Shown here one piece after another: positions 1 to 5,639 of a DNA stretch of 6,562 bases. The stretch's first letter is position 1. Each line of letters starts with the position of its first letter. The DNA lies in the NCBI GenBank assembly GCA_035708745.1, contig DASTFJ010000302.1:1-6562 (forward strand), read 5' to 3'. Under the pieces are notes generated by a model, which saw nothing but the letters and a program-made list of their open reading frames with translations, did no database searches and was not told the origin of the DNA. The position numbers and the translations under genes are program-made. Origin of the DNA: JAMLHN01 sp035708745 (GTDB lineage Bacteria; Chloroflexota; Chloroflexia; Thermomicrobiales; UBA6265).

Positions 1-618
1 CCGTCCGATGCCGAGATCGCGCACCTTACTCCAACAGAGGTCGCGCACGTCGAACGATTCTGGCAGTCCCATGGCGGCGCCTGGCACCGCGACCGGCTTT
101 CGCCGACGAGTTGGGAACGAACCCGGGTGCGCCCCGCCAACCACCCACTGGTGCGGCTCGGTATGGCCGCGGCCCTGCTGACCTCTTCGTTCGAGGGATT
201 CACCGCCGCAGTCGTCGACACTGTGCGGCGGGGCGACGATCCCGTGACGCTGCTGATAACCCGATCGAGCCATCGAGATCGTCCCGGCATGGGCGAGGGT
301 CGCGCGGTCGCCATCGTCGCCAGCGGGATTCTGCCGTTTCTGCTGGCGCTCGCCGAATCGACCGGCGATCCCGAGCTGTCCGAGCGAACATCGCAACGGT
401 GGGAAGCGCTCGAAGCCGGAGAGCCGAATCAGATCACGAAACGATCGATAAAACAGGTGGCGGGCAAGGTGCGGGTCGGCCGCCTGGGCGAGCGCGGGAT
501 GCAGGGATTGATCCAGCTCGACCGGCGCTTCTGCGAGCCTCGGCGATGCATGGAATGCTCCATCGCGCACCTGGCGCTTTCCCGGCAACCGGCGCTGGAT
601 GCGGCTGCGCTAGAGTAA
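1..618 (+). CDS. DUF2851 family protein, C-terminal part (5' end outside window)
   Basis: The frame is open from base 1 to the TAA at 616-618, giving 205 visible residues; the start lies off the left edge. The match to DUF2851 (PF11013) rests on recalled family features: an 'RPANHPLVRL' block (codons from 127), corresponding to the family's RPxNxPxxRLA segment; a hydrophobic stretch 'ILPFLLALAE' (codons from 328); 'EPNQITKR' (codons from 421); and a C-terminal block 'GMQGLIQLDRRFC' followed by 'CMEC'. The last block has three cysteines (codons at 532, 547 and 556) spaced C-x4-C-x2-C, which could bind a metal; that is inference. The family has no established function that I know of. An internal ATG at 169 is not a credible start because conserved family sequence precedes it. 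The gene is separated from the next by 84 bases and a strong hairpin, so it is probably a separate transcription unit. Confidence 0.85.
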   Translation, partial: PSDAEIAHLTPTEVAHVERFWQSHGGAWHRDRLSPTSWERTRVRPANHPLVRLGMAAALLTSSFEGFTAAVVDTVRRGDDPVTLLITRSSHRDRPGMGEGRAVAIVASGILPFLLALAESTGDPELSERTSQRWEALEAGEPNQITKRSIKQVAGKVRVGRLGERGMQGLIQLDRRFCEPRRCMECSIAHLALSRQPALDAAALE

Positions 619-635
619 CCGCATGATGGTCCGGA

Positions 636-686
636 GTCCTGAGCCCTGGGTCTTGAGACGCTCGGCTGTCTCAGGACCCAGAACTC
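636..686 (+). promoter_or_regulatory. Strong stem-loop with a competing upstream arm (terminator or leader structure)
   Basis: Bases 646-659 pair with 668-681 over 14 consecutive positions (one G-U wobble), closing an 8-base loop at 660-667. A further GAG/CTC helix (641-643 with 684-686) can form across a 2x2 internal loop. Upstream, GTCCTGAG at 636-643 is a near copy of GTCTTGAG at 650-657 and is perfectly complementary to CTCAGGAC at 670-677. Two mutually exclusive pairings of the right arm are therefore possible, with the 14-bp stem much the stronger. The structure starts 27 bases after the DUF2851 stop codon and ends 16 bases before the amidohydrolase start. No U-tract follows, so it is not a canonical intrinsic terminator. 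It may end the DUF2851 transcript, protect an RNA end, or regulate the downstream leader. Confidence 0.55.
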
Positions 687-691
687 GTTGA

Positions 692-699
692 AAGGCGGA
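692..699 (+). promoter_or_regulatory. Ribosome binding site deciding the amidohydrolase start
   Basis: AAGGCGGA lies just upstream of the ATG at 703, with AAGG at 692-695 leaving a 7-base spacer. This favours ATG 703 over the in-frame TTG at 688, which would sit 2 bases past the 641-686 stem-loop and has no Shine-Dalgarno-like sequence at a usable distance. Confidence 0.6.
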
Positions 700-702
700 T
701 GC

Positions 703-1569
703 ATGACCACACGGCCGATCGTAGATTCCCACGTCCACATCTGGGATACCACCCGGTTCCCGATTCCATGGCTGGAGAGTATTCCCAGTCTGAACAAGCG
801 AATCTGGATCGACGACTATTTCGCCGCCACCGGCGATCTGCCCGTCGAAGGCTTCGTGTATATGCAGGTCGAAGTCGCACCGCCCTATGCGCTGATCGAG
901 GCTCGAACCATCGCCGCGCTGGCCGAGGTCGACCCGCGCGTGCTGGCGATCGTCCCCTGGGCGCCGCTGGAAGAGGGCGAAAGGGTCCGCATCTTCCTGG
1001 AGCAGATGGTTGCCATCTCACCGAAGATCAAGAGCATCCGTCGCATCGTCCAGGGTGAGCCCGATCCGGAGTTTTGCCTTCGACCCGGATTCATCCGCGG
1101 CAACCAGATCCTGCCCGAATACGGCTTGACCTCCGAGATCTGCTGCTACTCGAACCAGCTTGCGGCGAATGTCGAGCTGGTGCGGCAATGCCCGGGGACC
1201 GAATTCATCCTCAACCACATCGCCAAACCGAATATCCGCGGCAACGAATTCGAACCTTGGGCGAGCCAGATGACCGAGCTGGCGAATCTCGGCAATGTGG
1301 TCTGCAAGATCAGCGGCGCCACCACCGAAGCCGATCTTCACCACTGGACGATCGACGACGTGCGCCCCTATGTGGAGCACGCACTGACGGCCTTCGGGGA
1401 GGACAAGGTCCTCTTCGGGTCCGACTGGCCGGTTGTGACGCAGGCGGCTTCATTTCCGCGCTGGGTCGAAACCGTCGAGGAAATCACCAACGACTTCACC
1501 GCCGCGCAGAAACGCAAACTCTGGAAAGACAACGCAGTCCGGTTCTACCGGCTGGAGGACGAGGTCTAG
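703..1569 (+). CDS. Amidohydrolase, COG3618 / PF04909 (fuconolactonase-like TIM-barrel hydrolase)
   Basis: This 288-residue protein looks like a complete cytoplasmic metal-dependent hydrolase of the Amidohydro_2 family, close to the usual length of about 280-300. From the N terminus it shows the metal-site HxH motif in 'VDSHVHIW' (H10, H12); 'MQVEV' (Q55-E57) after a beta strand; 'RRIVQGEPD' (113-121); a central histidine in 'NHIAKP' (H172); 'CKISG' (201-205); and the late catalytic aspartate in 'FGSDWP' (D241). This order is typical of COG3618, which includes L-fuconolactonase and 2-pyrone-4,6-dicarboxylate lactonase-like enzymes. The family hydrolyses lactones and related C-O or C-N bonds; the substrate here is unknown. 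There is no signal peptide. The stop codon is 4 bases before the GS-like ligase, so the two genes are almost surely co-transcribed and translationally coupled. That pairing suggests an acyl-amine, lactam or lactone substrate connected to glutamylation, rather than fucose catabolism. Confidence 0.88.
   Translation: MTTRPIVDSHVHIWDTTRFPIPWLESIPSLNKRIWIDDYFAATGDLPVEGFVYMQVEVAPPYALIEARTIAALAEVDPRVLAIVPWAPLEEGERVRIFLEQMVAISPKIKSIRRIVQGEPDPEFCLRPGFIRGNQILPEYGLTSEICCYSNQLAANVELVRQCPGTEFILNHIAKPNIRGNEFEPWASQMTELANLGNVVCKISGATTEADLHHWTIDDVRPYVEHALTAFGEDKVLFGSDWPVVTQAASFPRWVETVEEITNDFTAAQKRKLWKDNAVRFYRLEDEV
1561..1564 (+). promoter_or_regulatory. Ribosome binding site of the GS-like gene, inside the preceding CDS
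   Basis: GAGG lies 9 bases before the ATG at 1574 and within the last codons of the amidohydrolase. A second GGAGG at 1554-1558 is 15 bases away. Placement inside the upstream gene fits translational coupling. An alternative in-frame ATG at 1589 is less well spaced, having GGGG directly against it. Confidence 0.5.
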
Positions 1570-1573
1570 ACGC

Positions 1574-2944
1574 ATGCAGGCGCAGGGGATGCTGACGCAG
1601 GATCAGCTGCTGGAAGAGATCGAGCACGGTTCGATCGATACGGTCATCGTCGCGAGCTGCGACATGCAGGGACGGCTGTTCGGCAAGCGCATCAGCGGTT
1701 GGTATTTCGCGGAGCACGCCCGTAATCACGGCACTCATTTCTGCACCTACCTGCTCGGCACCGATATCGAGCTCGAAACGCCCAAAGGGTACGAGCTGAT
1801 GACCTGGGAATCGGGATACGGCGATTACCTGTCGCGGCCCGATTGGTCGACCGTCCGGCGCATACCCTGGCTCGAGGGCACCGCGCTGATCCTGGCCGAT
1901 GTGGTAGACGAAGAAACCGGCAAGGAAATACCGGTCTCGCCGCGTACCCTGCTCAAGCAACAGATCGAGCACTGCCATGCGCTCGGTTTCGAGCCGATGA
2001 TGGCGTCGGAGCTCGAGTTCTATCTCATCGACGAGAGCTTTTCGTCCGCCAGGCGCAAGGATTATCGCGATCTGACCCTGGGCGGCGATTTCAACGAGGA
2101 TTACCAGCTTCTGCAGGGTACCCGCTACGAGCCGTTCTATCGAATGCTGCGCAATCAGCTCACCGCTGCCGGAGTACCGATCGAATTCAGCAAAGGCGAA
2201 GCGGCTGTCGCACAGCACGAGCTCAATATTCACTACGCGGACGCCCTGGAGGCCGCCGACCGGACCGTGCTGCTAAAACACGGCATCAAAGAGATGGCGC
2301 TGCAGGCCGGCAAAGCCGTGACCTTTATGGCGAAACCAGACGCCAGCTGGACCGGATCGAGCGGACACGTGCATTGCTCGTTGTCGTCGCTGGAAACCGG
2401 AACGAACCTCTTCGTGGACGAGAACGGCGGCATGTCCGAGCTCATGCGTTGGTTTCTTGGCGGCCTGCTGGAAGGCGCCCGCGCCCTGTCGCTCATGATC
2501 GCGCCGAATATCAATTCCTATAAGCGCTTCGCTTCAGCAAGCTGGGCGCCCGTCTATCTCGTCTGGTCGCGCGACAACCGCACCTGCGGATTCCGCATCG
2601 TCGGGTACGGCAACGGTCTGCGTATCGAAAACCGATTTCCCGGCAGCGACAGCAATCCTTATCTGGTCTATGCCGCCATGCTTGCCCTGGGATTGAACGG
2701 GATCGAAAAACAATTCGATCCCGGCGAACCCTTCATTGGCAACGGCTATCAGGCGATGGATCGCCCACGGGTCCCGGCCTCCCTGCGAGAAGCGATCTCG
2801 ACCTGGGAGGGCAGCCATCTGCCGGAGGCGCTGTTCGGTGGTCTGGTCGCACGGCATTACCTGCACGCCGCGAAGCTCGAACAGGGCGCCTTCGATCGGG
2901 CCGTCACCGACTGGGAGCGCCGCCGGTATTTCGAGCGTGTGTAA
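1574..2944 (+). CDS. Glutamine synthetase family protein (PuuA/FluG-like gamma-glutamyl ligase)
   Basis: The 456-residue protein carries the full catalytic set of the GS fold: 'SELEFY' (metal ligands E146, E148), 'GEAAVAQHELN' (E209, E216), 'GSSGHVHCSL' (H265, H267), 'NSYKRF' (R318), 'WSRDNR' (R333, R336) and 'RIENRFPG' (E352, R354). The N-terminal beta-grasp part, 'DMQGRLFGKRI' (30-40), and the C-terminal 'DWERRRYFERV' (446-456) resemble the GlnA-like/PuuA class, not housekeeping GlnA. The DGSSIGGW-type ammonium-site segment of true GS is absent; around residues 40-65 the sequence reads 'SGWYFAEHARN' and onward. I see no GlnA-type adenylylation-site tyrosine segment. The expected chemistry is ATP-dependent gamma-glutamylation of an amine such as a polyamine, ethanolamine or monoamine, in the cytoplasm; the acceptor cannot be read from sequence. 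The gene starts 4 bases after the amidohydrolase and matches the second half of FluG/NodGS fusions. It appears intact. A nitrogen-assimilating role is the less likely alternative. Confidence 0.9.
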   Translation: MQAQGMLTQDQLLEEIEHGSIDTVIVASCDMQGRLFGKRISGWYFAEHARNHGTHFCTYLLGTDIELETPKGYELMTWESGYGDYLSRPDWSTVRRIPWLEGTALILADVVDEETGKEIPVSPRTLLKQQIEHCHALGFEPMMASELEFYLIDESFSSARRKDYRDLTLGGDFNEDYQLLQGTRYEPFYRMLRNQLTAAGVPIEFSKGEAAVAQHELNIHYADALEAADRTVLLKHGIKEMALQAGKAVTFMAKPDASWTGSSGHVHCSLSSLETGTNLFVDENGGMSELMRWFLGGLLEGARALSLMIAPNINSYKRFASASWAPVYLVWSRDNRTCGFRIVGYGNGLRIENRFPGSDSNPYLVYAAMLALGLNGIEKQFDPGEPFIGNGYQAMDRPRVPASLREAISTWEGSHLPEALFGGLVARHYLHAAKLEQGAFDRAVTDWERRRYFERV

Positions 2945-2998
2945 ACAACACCAGCCGGCCGTTTCCATGAGTTGCGAACAATCTGCCCATCCAACTTC

Positions 2999-3083
2999 GT
3001 GCATGTCGCACAGTTTCCAGCAATTGCTTTGTGCAGGCTGAGCCTGACGCTTCGTTCCACCGTGATGGAAAATCGACGGAACG
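2999..3083 (+). promoter_or_regulatory. Cluster of small dyads in the gap before the decarboxylase (possible operator/leader)
   Basis: The 172-base gap 2945-3116 contains no gene that I can support. Within it are GTGC/GCAC (2999-3002 with 3008-3011), the 8-base palindrome GCAATTGC (3020-3027), the 6-1-6 palindrome CAGGCT-G-AGCCTG (3034-3046), nested TTCCA/TGGAA (3055-3059 with 3066-3070), and CGTTCC/GGAACG (3053-3058 with 3078-3083). None resembles a U-tailed terminator, and I could not find a convincing -35/-10 pair. The gap length suggests that the decarboxylase has its own promoter here, with CAGGCTGAGCCTG the best operator candidate. This is pattern reading only; several short dyads are expected by chance at this GC content. 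Confidence 0.3.
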
Positions 3084-3116
3084 GGACGACGATTCTCAGG
3101 GGGCAACCACGAACCG

Positions 3117-4736
3117 ATGGCAACCACCGCCACCACGAGCCGCCGCATTGCGGAAACCGCGCATTCCTTCGAACCGGCGACCCCGTTCTTCCAGCCCGTA
3201 ATCGTCGATGAGCTCGGTCAGCTCGATCATACCCGTGCCCCCTTCATCGAAGGGATTGCCACCTATCGTGAGCAACAGATGACCTCCTTCGCCACGCCCG
3301 GGCACAAGCTGGGTCGCGGTATGGACCCGGCGCTGATCGCTCTCTACGGCGCCGATGCGTTCGCGTCCGACATTCCGGTCAGCGGCGGCGCGGACGGCAT
3401 CCATTTCGATCTCGATACCTGGCGGCTGGCGGAAGAGCTCGGCGCGGACGCCTGGAATGCCGACCGCACCTTCTATCTGGTCAACGGCTCGTCGACCGGC
3501 AACCTTGCCTTTCTGACTGCCCAAATCCGGCCTGGCGACAAGGTGATCGTCGCACGCGATGTGCATAAGTCGCTGATGGTCGCCTTGATCCAGAGTGGTG
3601 CGCGTCCAGTCTATCTCGCGCCAGAGCTGCATCCGACCCTGGATATCGGTCTGGGGATCGAAGCGCACCAGATCGAGGAGATGCTGCGGAAACATCCTGA
3701 CGCGAAGATGGTGATCCTCGTCAGTCCGTCGTACTGCGGGGTGTCGTCCGATCTGGCCGCCATCGCCGAGGTCGCGCACGCCCGCAACGTTCCTGTTTAT
3801 GTCGACGAGGCGTGGGGACCGCATTTTCATTTTCACCCGGCGCTGCCACTATCGGCGATGGATTCCGGGGTCGATGGCGCGGTTGCCAGCACCCACAAAG
3901 TACTCGGCGCGTTCACGCAAAGCGCAGTGCTGCACATCAAGGGTCCCCGGGTGAATCCGGGCCGGGTCGCTGCGACCGTCGGTATGGCGCAAACAACCAG
4001 CCCAGCGACATTCATCCTGGCGACGATCGATGGCTGCCGCCGGCAGATGGTGCTGCACGGCCGCGAATTGCTCGAAATCGCCATCGAGCTGGCTGAGGAC
4101 GCGCGCTACCGGTTGCAACGCATTCCCGGTATCTCGGTGCTCGATGCCGAGTCGCTCGGTGTGGCCGCTTATGACCTCACCAAGCTCGTGATCGACGTCC
4201 ATGGCCTCGGTCTGACCGGATTCCAGGTCGAGAACGAGCTGCGCTACCGCTATCGCATCAACCCGGAAAGCAGCGATCTGACCAGCATCATCTGCCTGGT
4301 CACGATCGGCGACACCCGGCAGTCGATCGAACGGCTGGTGACGGCCTTCGAATCACTCTCCCGCTCGCAGAACGGCTCCAAACCGAAGCACGCCATGCCG
4401 GTCATGCGTTCATCCGGCGCGGTGATCGCGCCGGGTATTCAGGCCATGTCCCCGCGCGATGCGTTCTTCTCGCGCCAGCGCGCGTTGCCGCTGGATCAGG
4501 CCGCCGGCGAGATCTCTGCCGAGCTGGTCATCCCCTACCCCCCTGGTATCCCCGTGCTGGCTCCTGGCGACGTCATCACGGTCGAAAAGCTGGGGTATCT
4601 GAAAATGGGCGCCGAAATCGGCATGTATATTTCCGGGGCCGCCGATCCCAAACTGCGGACGATTCAGGTGGTGGACGAGCCAAAACAAAGTGCCTGGACC
4701 CAGCAGCCCTACTATTCGAACCTTCCAACCCACTGA
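3117..4736 (+). CDS. Orn/Lys/Arg decarboxylase, PLP fold type I (SpeA-like)
   Basis: This 539-residue PLP enzyme is predicted to decarboxylate a basic amino acid, giving agmatine, putrescine or cadaverine. Visible motifs in order: 'TPGHKLGRG' (60-68); the phosphate-binding loop 'NGSSTGN' (123-129); 'RDVHKS' with the PLP-stacking H150; 'VDEAWGPHFHFH' with D230 for the pyridine nitrogen; 'STHKVLGAFTQS' with Schiff-base K261; 'TTSPATFIL' (293-301); and the C-terminal domain signature 'AELVIPYPPGIPVLAPGD' (468-485). The layout matches the compact Bacillus SpeA-type group (about 480-490 residues) with a longer N-terminal leader, not the roughly 700-residue wing-domain enzymes of enterobacteria. 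W233 replaces the histidine of the VDEAHGAH motif I recall for Bacillus SpeA. AGGGGG at 3098-3103 lies 13 bases before the ATG, a long spacer. The gene overlaps the downstream GNAT. Substrate choice among Arg, Lys and Orn is unresolved, so no symbol is given. Confidence 0.92.
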   Translation: MATTATTSRRIAETAHSFEPATPFFQPVIVDELGQLDHTRAPFIEGIATYREQQMTSFATPGHKLGRGMDPALIALYGADAFASDIPVSGGADGIHFDLDTWRLAEELGADAWNADRTFYLVNGSSTGNLAFLTAQIRPGDKVIVARDVHKSLMVALIQSGARPVYLAPELHPTLDIGLGIEAHQIEEMLRKHPDAKMVILVSPSYCGVSSDLAAIAEVAHARNVPVYVDEAWGPHFHFHPALPLSAMDSGVDGAVASTHKVLGAFTQSAVLHIKGPRVNPGRVAATVGMAQTTSPATFILATIDGCRRQMVLHGRELLEIAIELAEDARYRLQRIPGISVLDAESLGVAAYDLTKLVIDVHGLGLTGFQVENELRYRYRINPESSDLTSIICLVTIGDTRQSIERLVTAFESLSRSQNGSKPKHAMPVMRSSGAVIAPGIQAMSPRDAFFSRQRALPLDQAAGEISAELVIPYPPGIPVLAPGDVITVEKLGYLKMGAEIGMYISGAADPKLRTIQVVDEPKQSAWTQQPYYSNLPTH

Positions 4737-5586
4737 CGCGGAAGCACTGACCGCGCTACTGTGGGAATCGCTGGCCTCGGGCGAGCAGGCTGGACATACC
4801 TCGAGCGATGTGGAAAGCATCATTGGGTCGTTTACCGTCTTGCGTCATCTGCTGGTGGCCGAGCTCGACCACGAACCCGTAGGTCTCATCAGTCCCATCC
4901 ACCGCTTCATCGTGGTTAGGTCTGATGTCCGCCGCCGTGGTATCGGCCGCGAACTGGTGAATGCGGCGGAAGCGGATTCCGCCCAATCACCAGACGGTCC
5001 CGTGATTCTGTTTCCGCCACATAACAGTGCAAAAGCACTGTCGTTCTTGAAGGCGATCGACTTTCAGTACGATCACAGCCTCTGGCGGTTTCAACTCGAT
5101 TCGAAACGATACGAGCAGCTCCCCGAATTGCCGGCTGACCTGTCAATGACCGCCTTCGACGACGACGATTTGGCGGAGTATGTCGACCTGATCAATACCG
5201 CCTTTCTCGATCATCCGGTCCGGTTGCACGTTACCCGGGAGCAGATCGAGCATATTCACGCTTCTCCGAAATTCGATCCGGCCGGCATAGCACTCCTTCG
5301 GACGCCGTCCGGACAGATGGTGGGCTTCTGCGTAACGGGCTCCGATCGAAACGAAGGAACGACCGTGGGCATCATCAACCTGCTCGGCCTGCAGCGTGGA
5401 TACCGCGGTCGCGGTCTCGGACGTTTCCTGTTGATCTGGGGCATCGAACGTCTTCGATCGCTTGGCCTCGAGCAAATCGAGCTCGGAGTCGAAGCGGAAA
5501 ATGAAAAGGCCGTACGACTCTACCGCTCAGTTGGCTTCGACCTGGTCGAAGAATGGCCCCAGTGGACGCGCAAACGAGTCGCGTAA
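4690..5586 (+). CDS. Tandem GNAT-domain N-acetyltransferase
   Basis: The 298-residue protein has two GNAT modules. The N-terminal module begins at 'TIRTFQPTDAEAL' (residue 8 on) and has an acetyl-CoA loop in 'RSDVRRRGIGREL' (77-89), then 'NSAKALSFLKAIDF' (112-125). The C-terminal module has the canonical motif A in 'GYRGRGLGRFL' (237-247), followed by 'NEKAVRLYRSVGF' (271-283). Both carry the (R/Q)xxGx(G/A) loop. Two-domain architecture of about 300 residues recalls mycothiol-synthase-like GNATs, but nothing shows that chemistry. The GTG at 4690 is chosen because the first GNAT strand starts 8 residues later and no ATG exists nearby in frame. It places the start 47 bases inside the decarboxylase gene, with only a weak, distant GGTGGTGGA (4667-4675) upstream, so translation probably depends on coupling. 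Pairing with a decarboxylase makes amine N-acetylation a reasonable guess. Confidence 0.85.
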   Translation: MPGPSSPTIRTFQPTDAEALTALLWESLASGEQAGHTSSDVESIIGSFTVLRHLLVAELDHEPVGLISPIHRFIVVRSDVRRRGIGRELVNAAEADSAQSPDGPVILFPPHNSAKALSFLKAIDFQYDHSLWRFQLDSKRYEQLPELPADLSMTAFDDDDLAEYVDLINTAFLDHPVRLHVTREQIEHIHASPKFDPAGIALLRTPSGQMVGFCVTGSDRNEGTTVGIINLLGLQRGYRGRGLGRFLLIWGIERLRSLGLEQIELGVEAENEKAVRLYRSVGFDLVEEWPQWTRKRVA

Positions 5587-5639
5587 CTGCATTCTCCAAC
5601 CGAAATCATCATCGCCGCTGGTATGGGCAGGCGGGTGCT

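Noticed and set aside
111..626. A 171-codon plus-strand frame overlapping the DUF2851 gene
   Set aside because: It is an Arg/Ala/Gly-rich out-of-frame translation. The other frame carries clear DUF2851 motifs.
646..681. Calling the 14-bp hairpin a standard Rho-independent terminator
   Set aside because: No run of T follows on either strand, so it is kept as a structure of uncertain role.
703..1569. Annotating the amidohydrolase specifically as L-fuconolactonase
   Set aside because: The motifs support the COG3618 family only. Context with a GS-like ligase and no sugar genes argues against a specific sugar-lactone name.
1496..2233. A 245-codon open frame on the minus strand opposite the amidohydrolase end and the GS-like gene
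   Set aside because: It lies opposite two well-supported genes and its translation shows no family motif. Long antisense frames are common in GC-rich coding DNA.
2972..3000. TTGCGA at 2972-2977 as the -35 box of a decarboxylase promoter
   Set aside because: At 17-base spacing the -10 position reads CTTCGT, which is not a credible match. No other convincing pair was found in the gap.
3096..3836. A 246-codon open frame on the minus strand opposite the decarboxylase
   Set aside because: It is fully explained as the antisense shadow of the decarboxylase. Its sequence is arginine- and glycine-rich, low in complexity and without recognisable domains.
5587..5639. A bidirectional terminator between the convergent GNAT and aminotransferase genes
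   Set aside because: Only weak 4-base pairings such as CCGC/GCGG are present and there is no U-tract on either strand.
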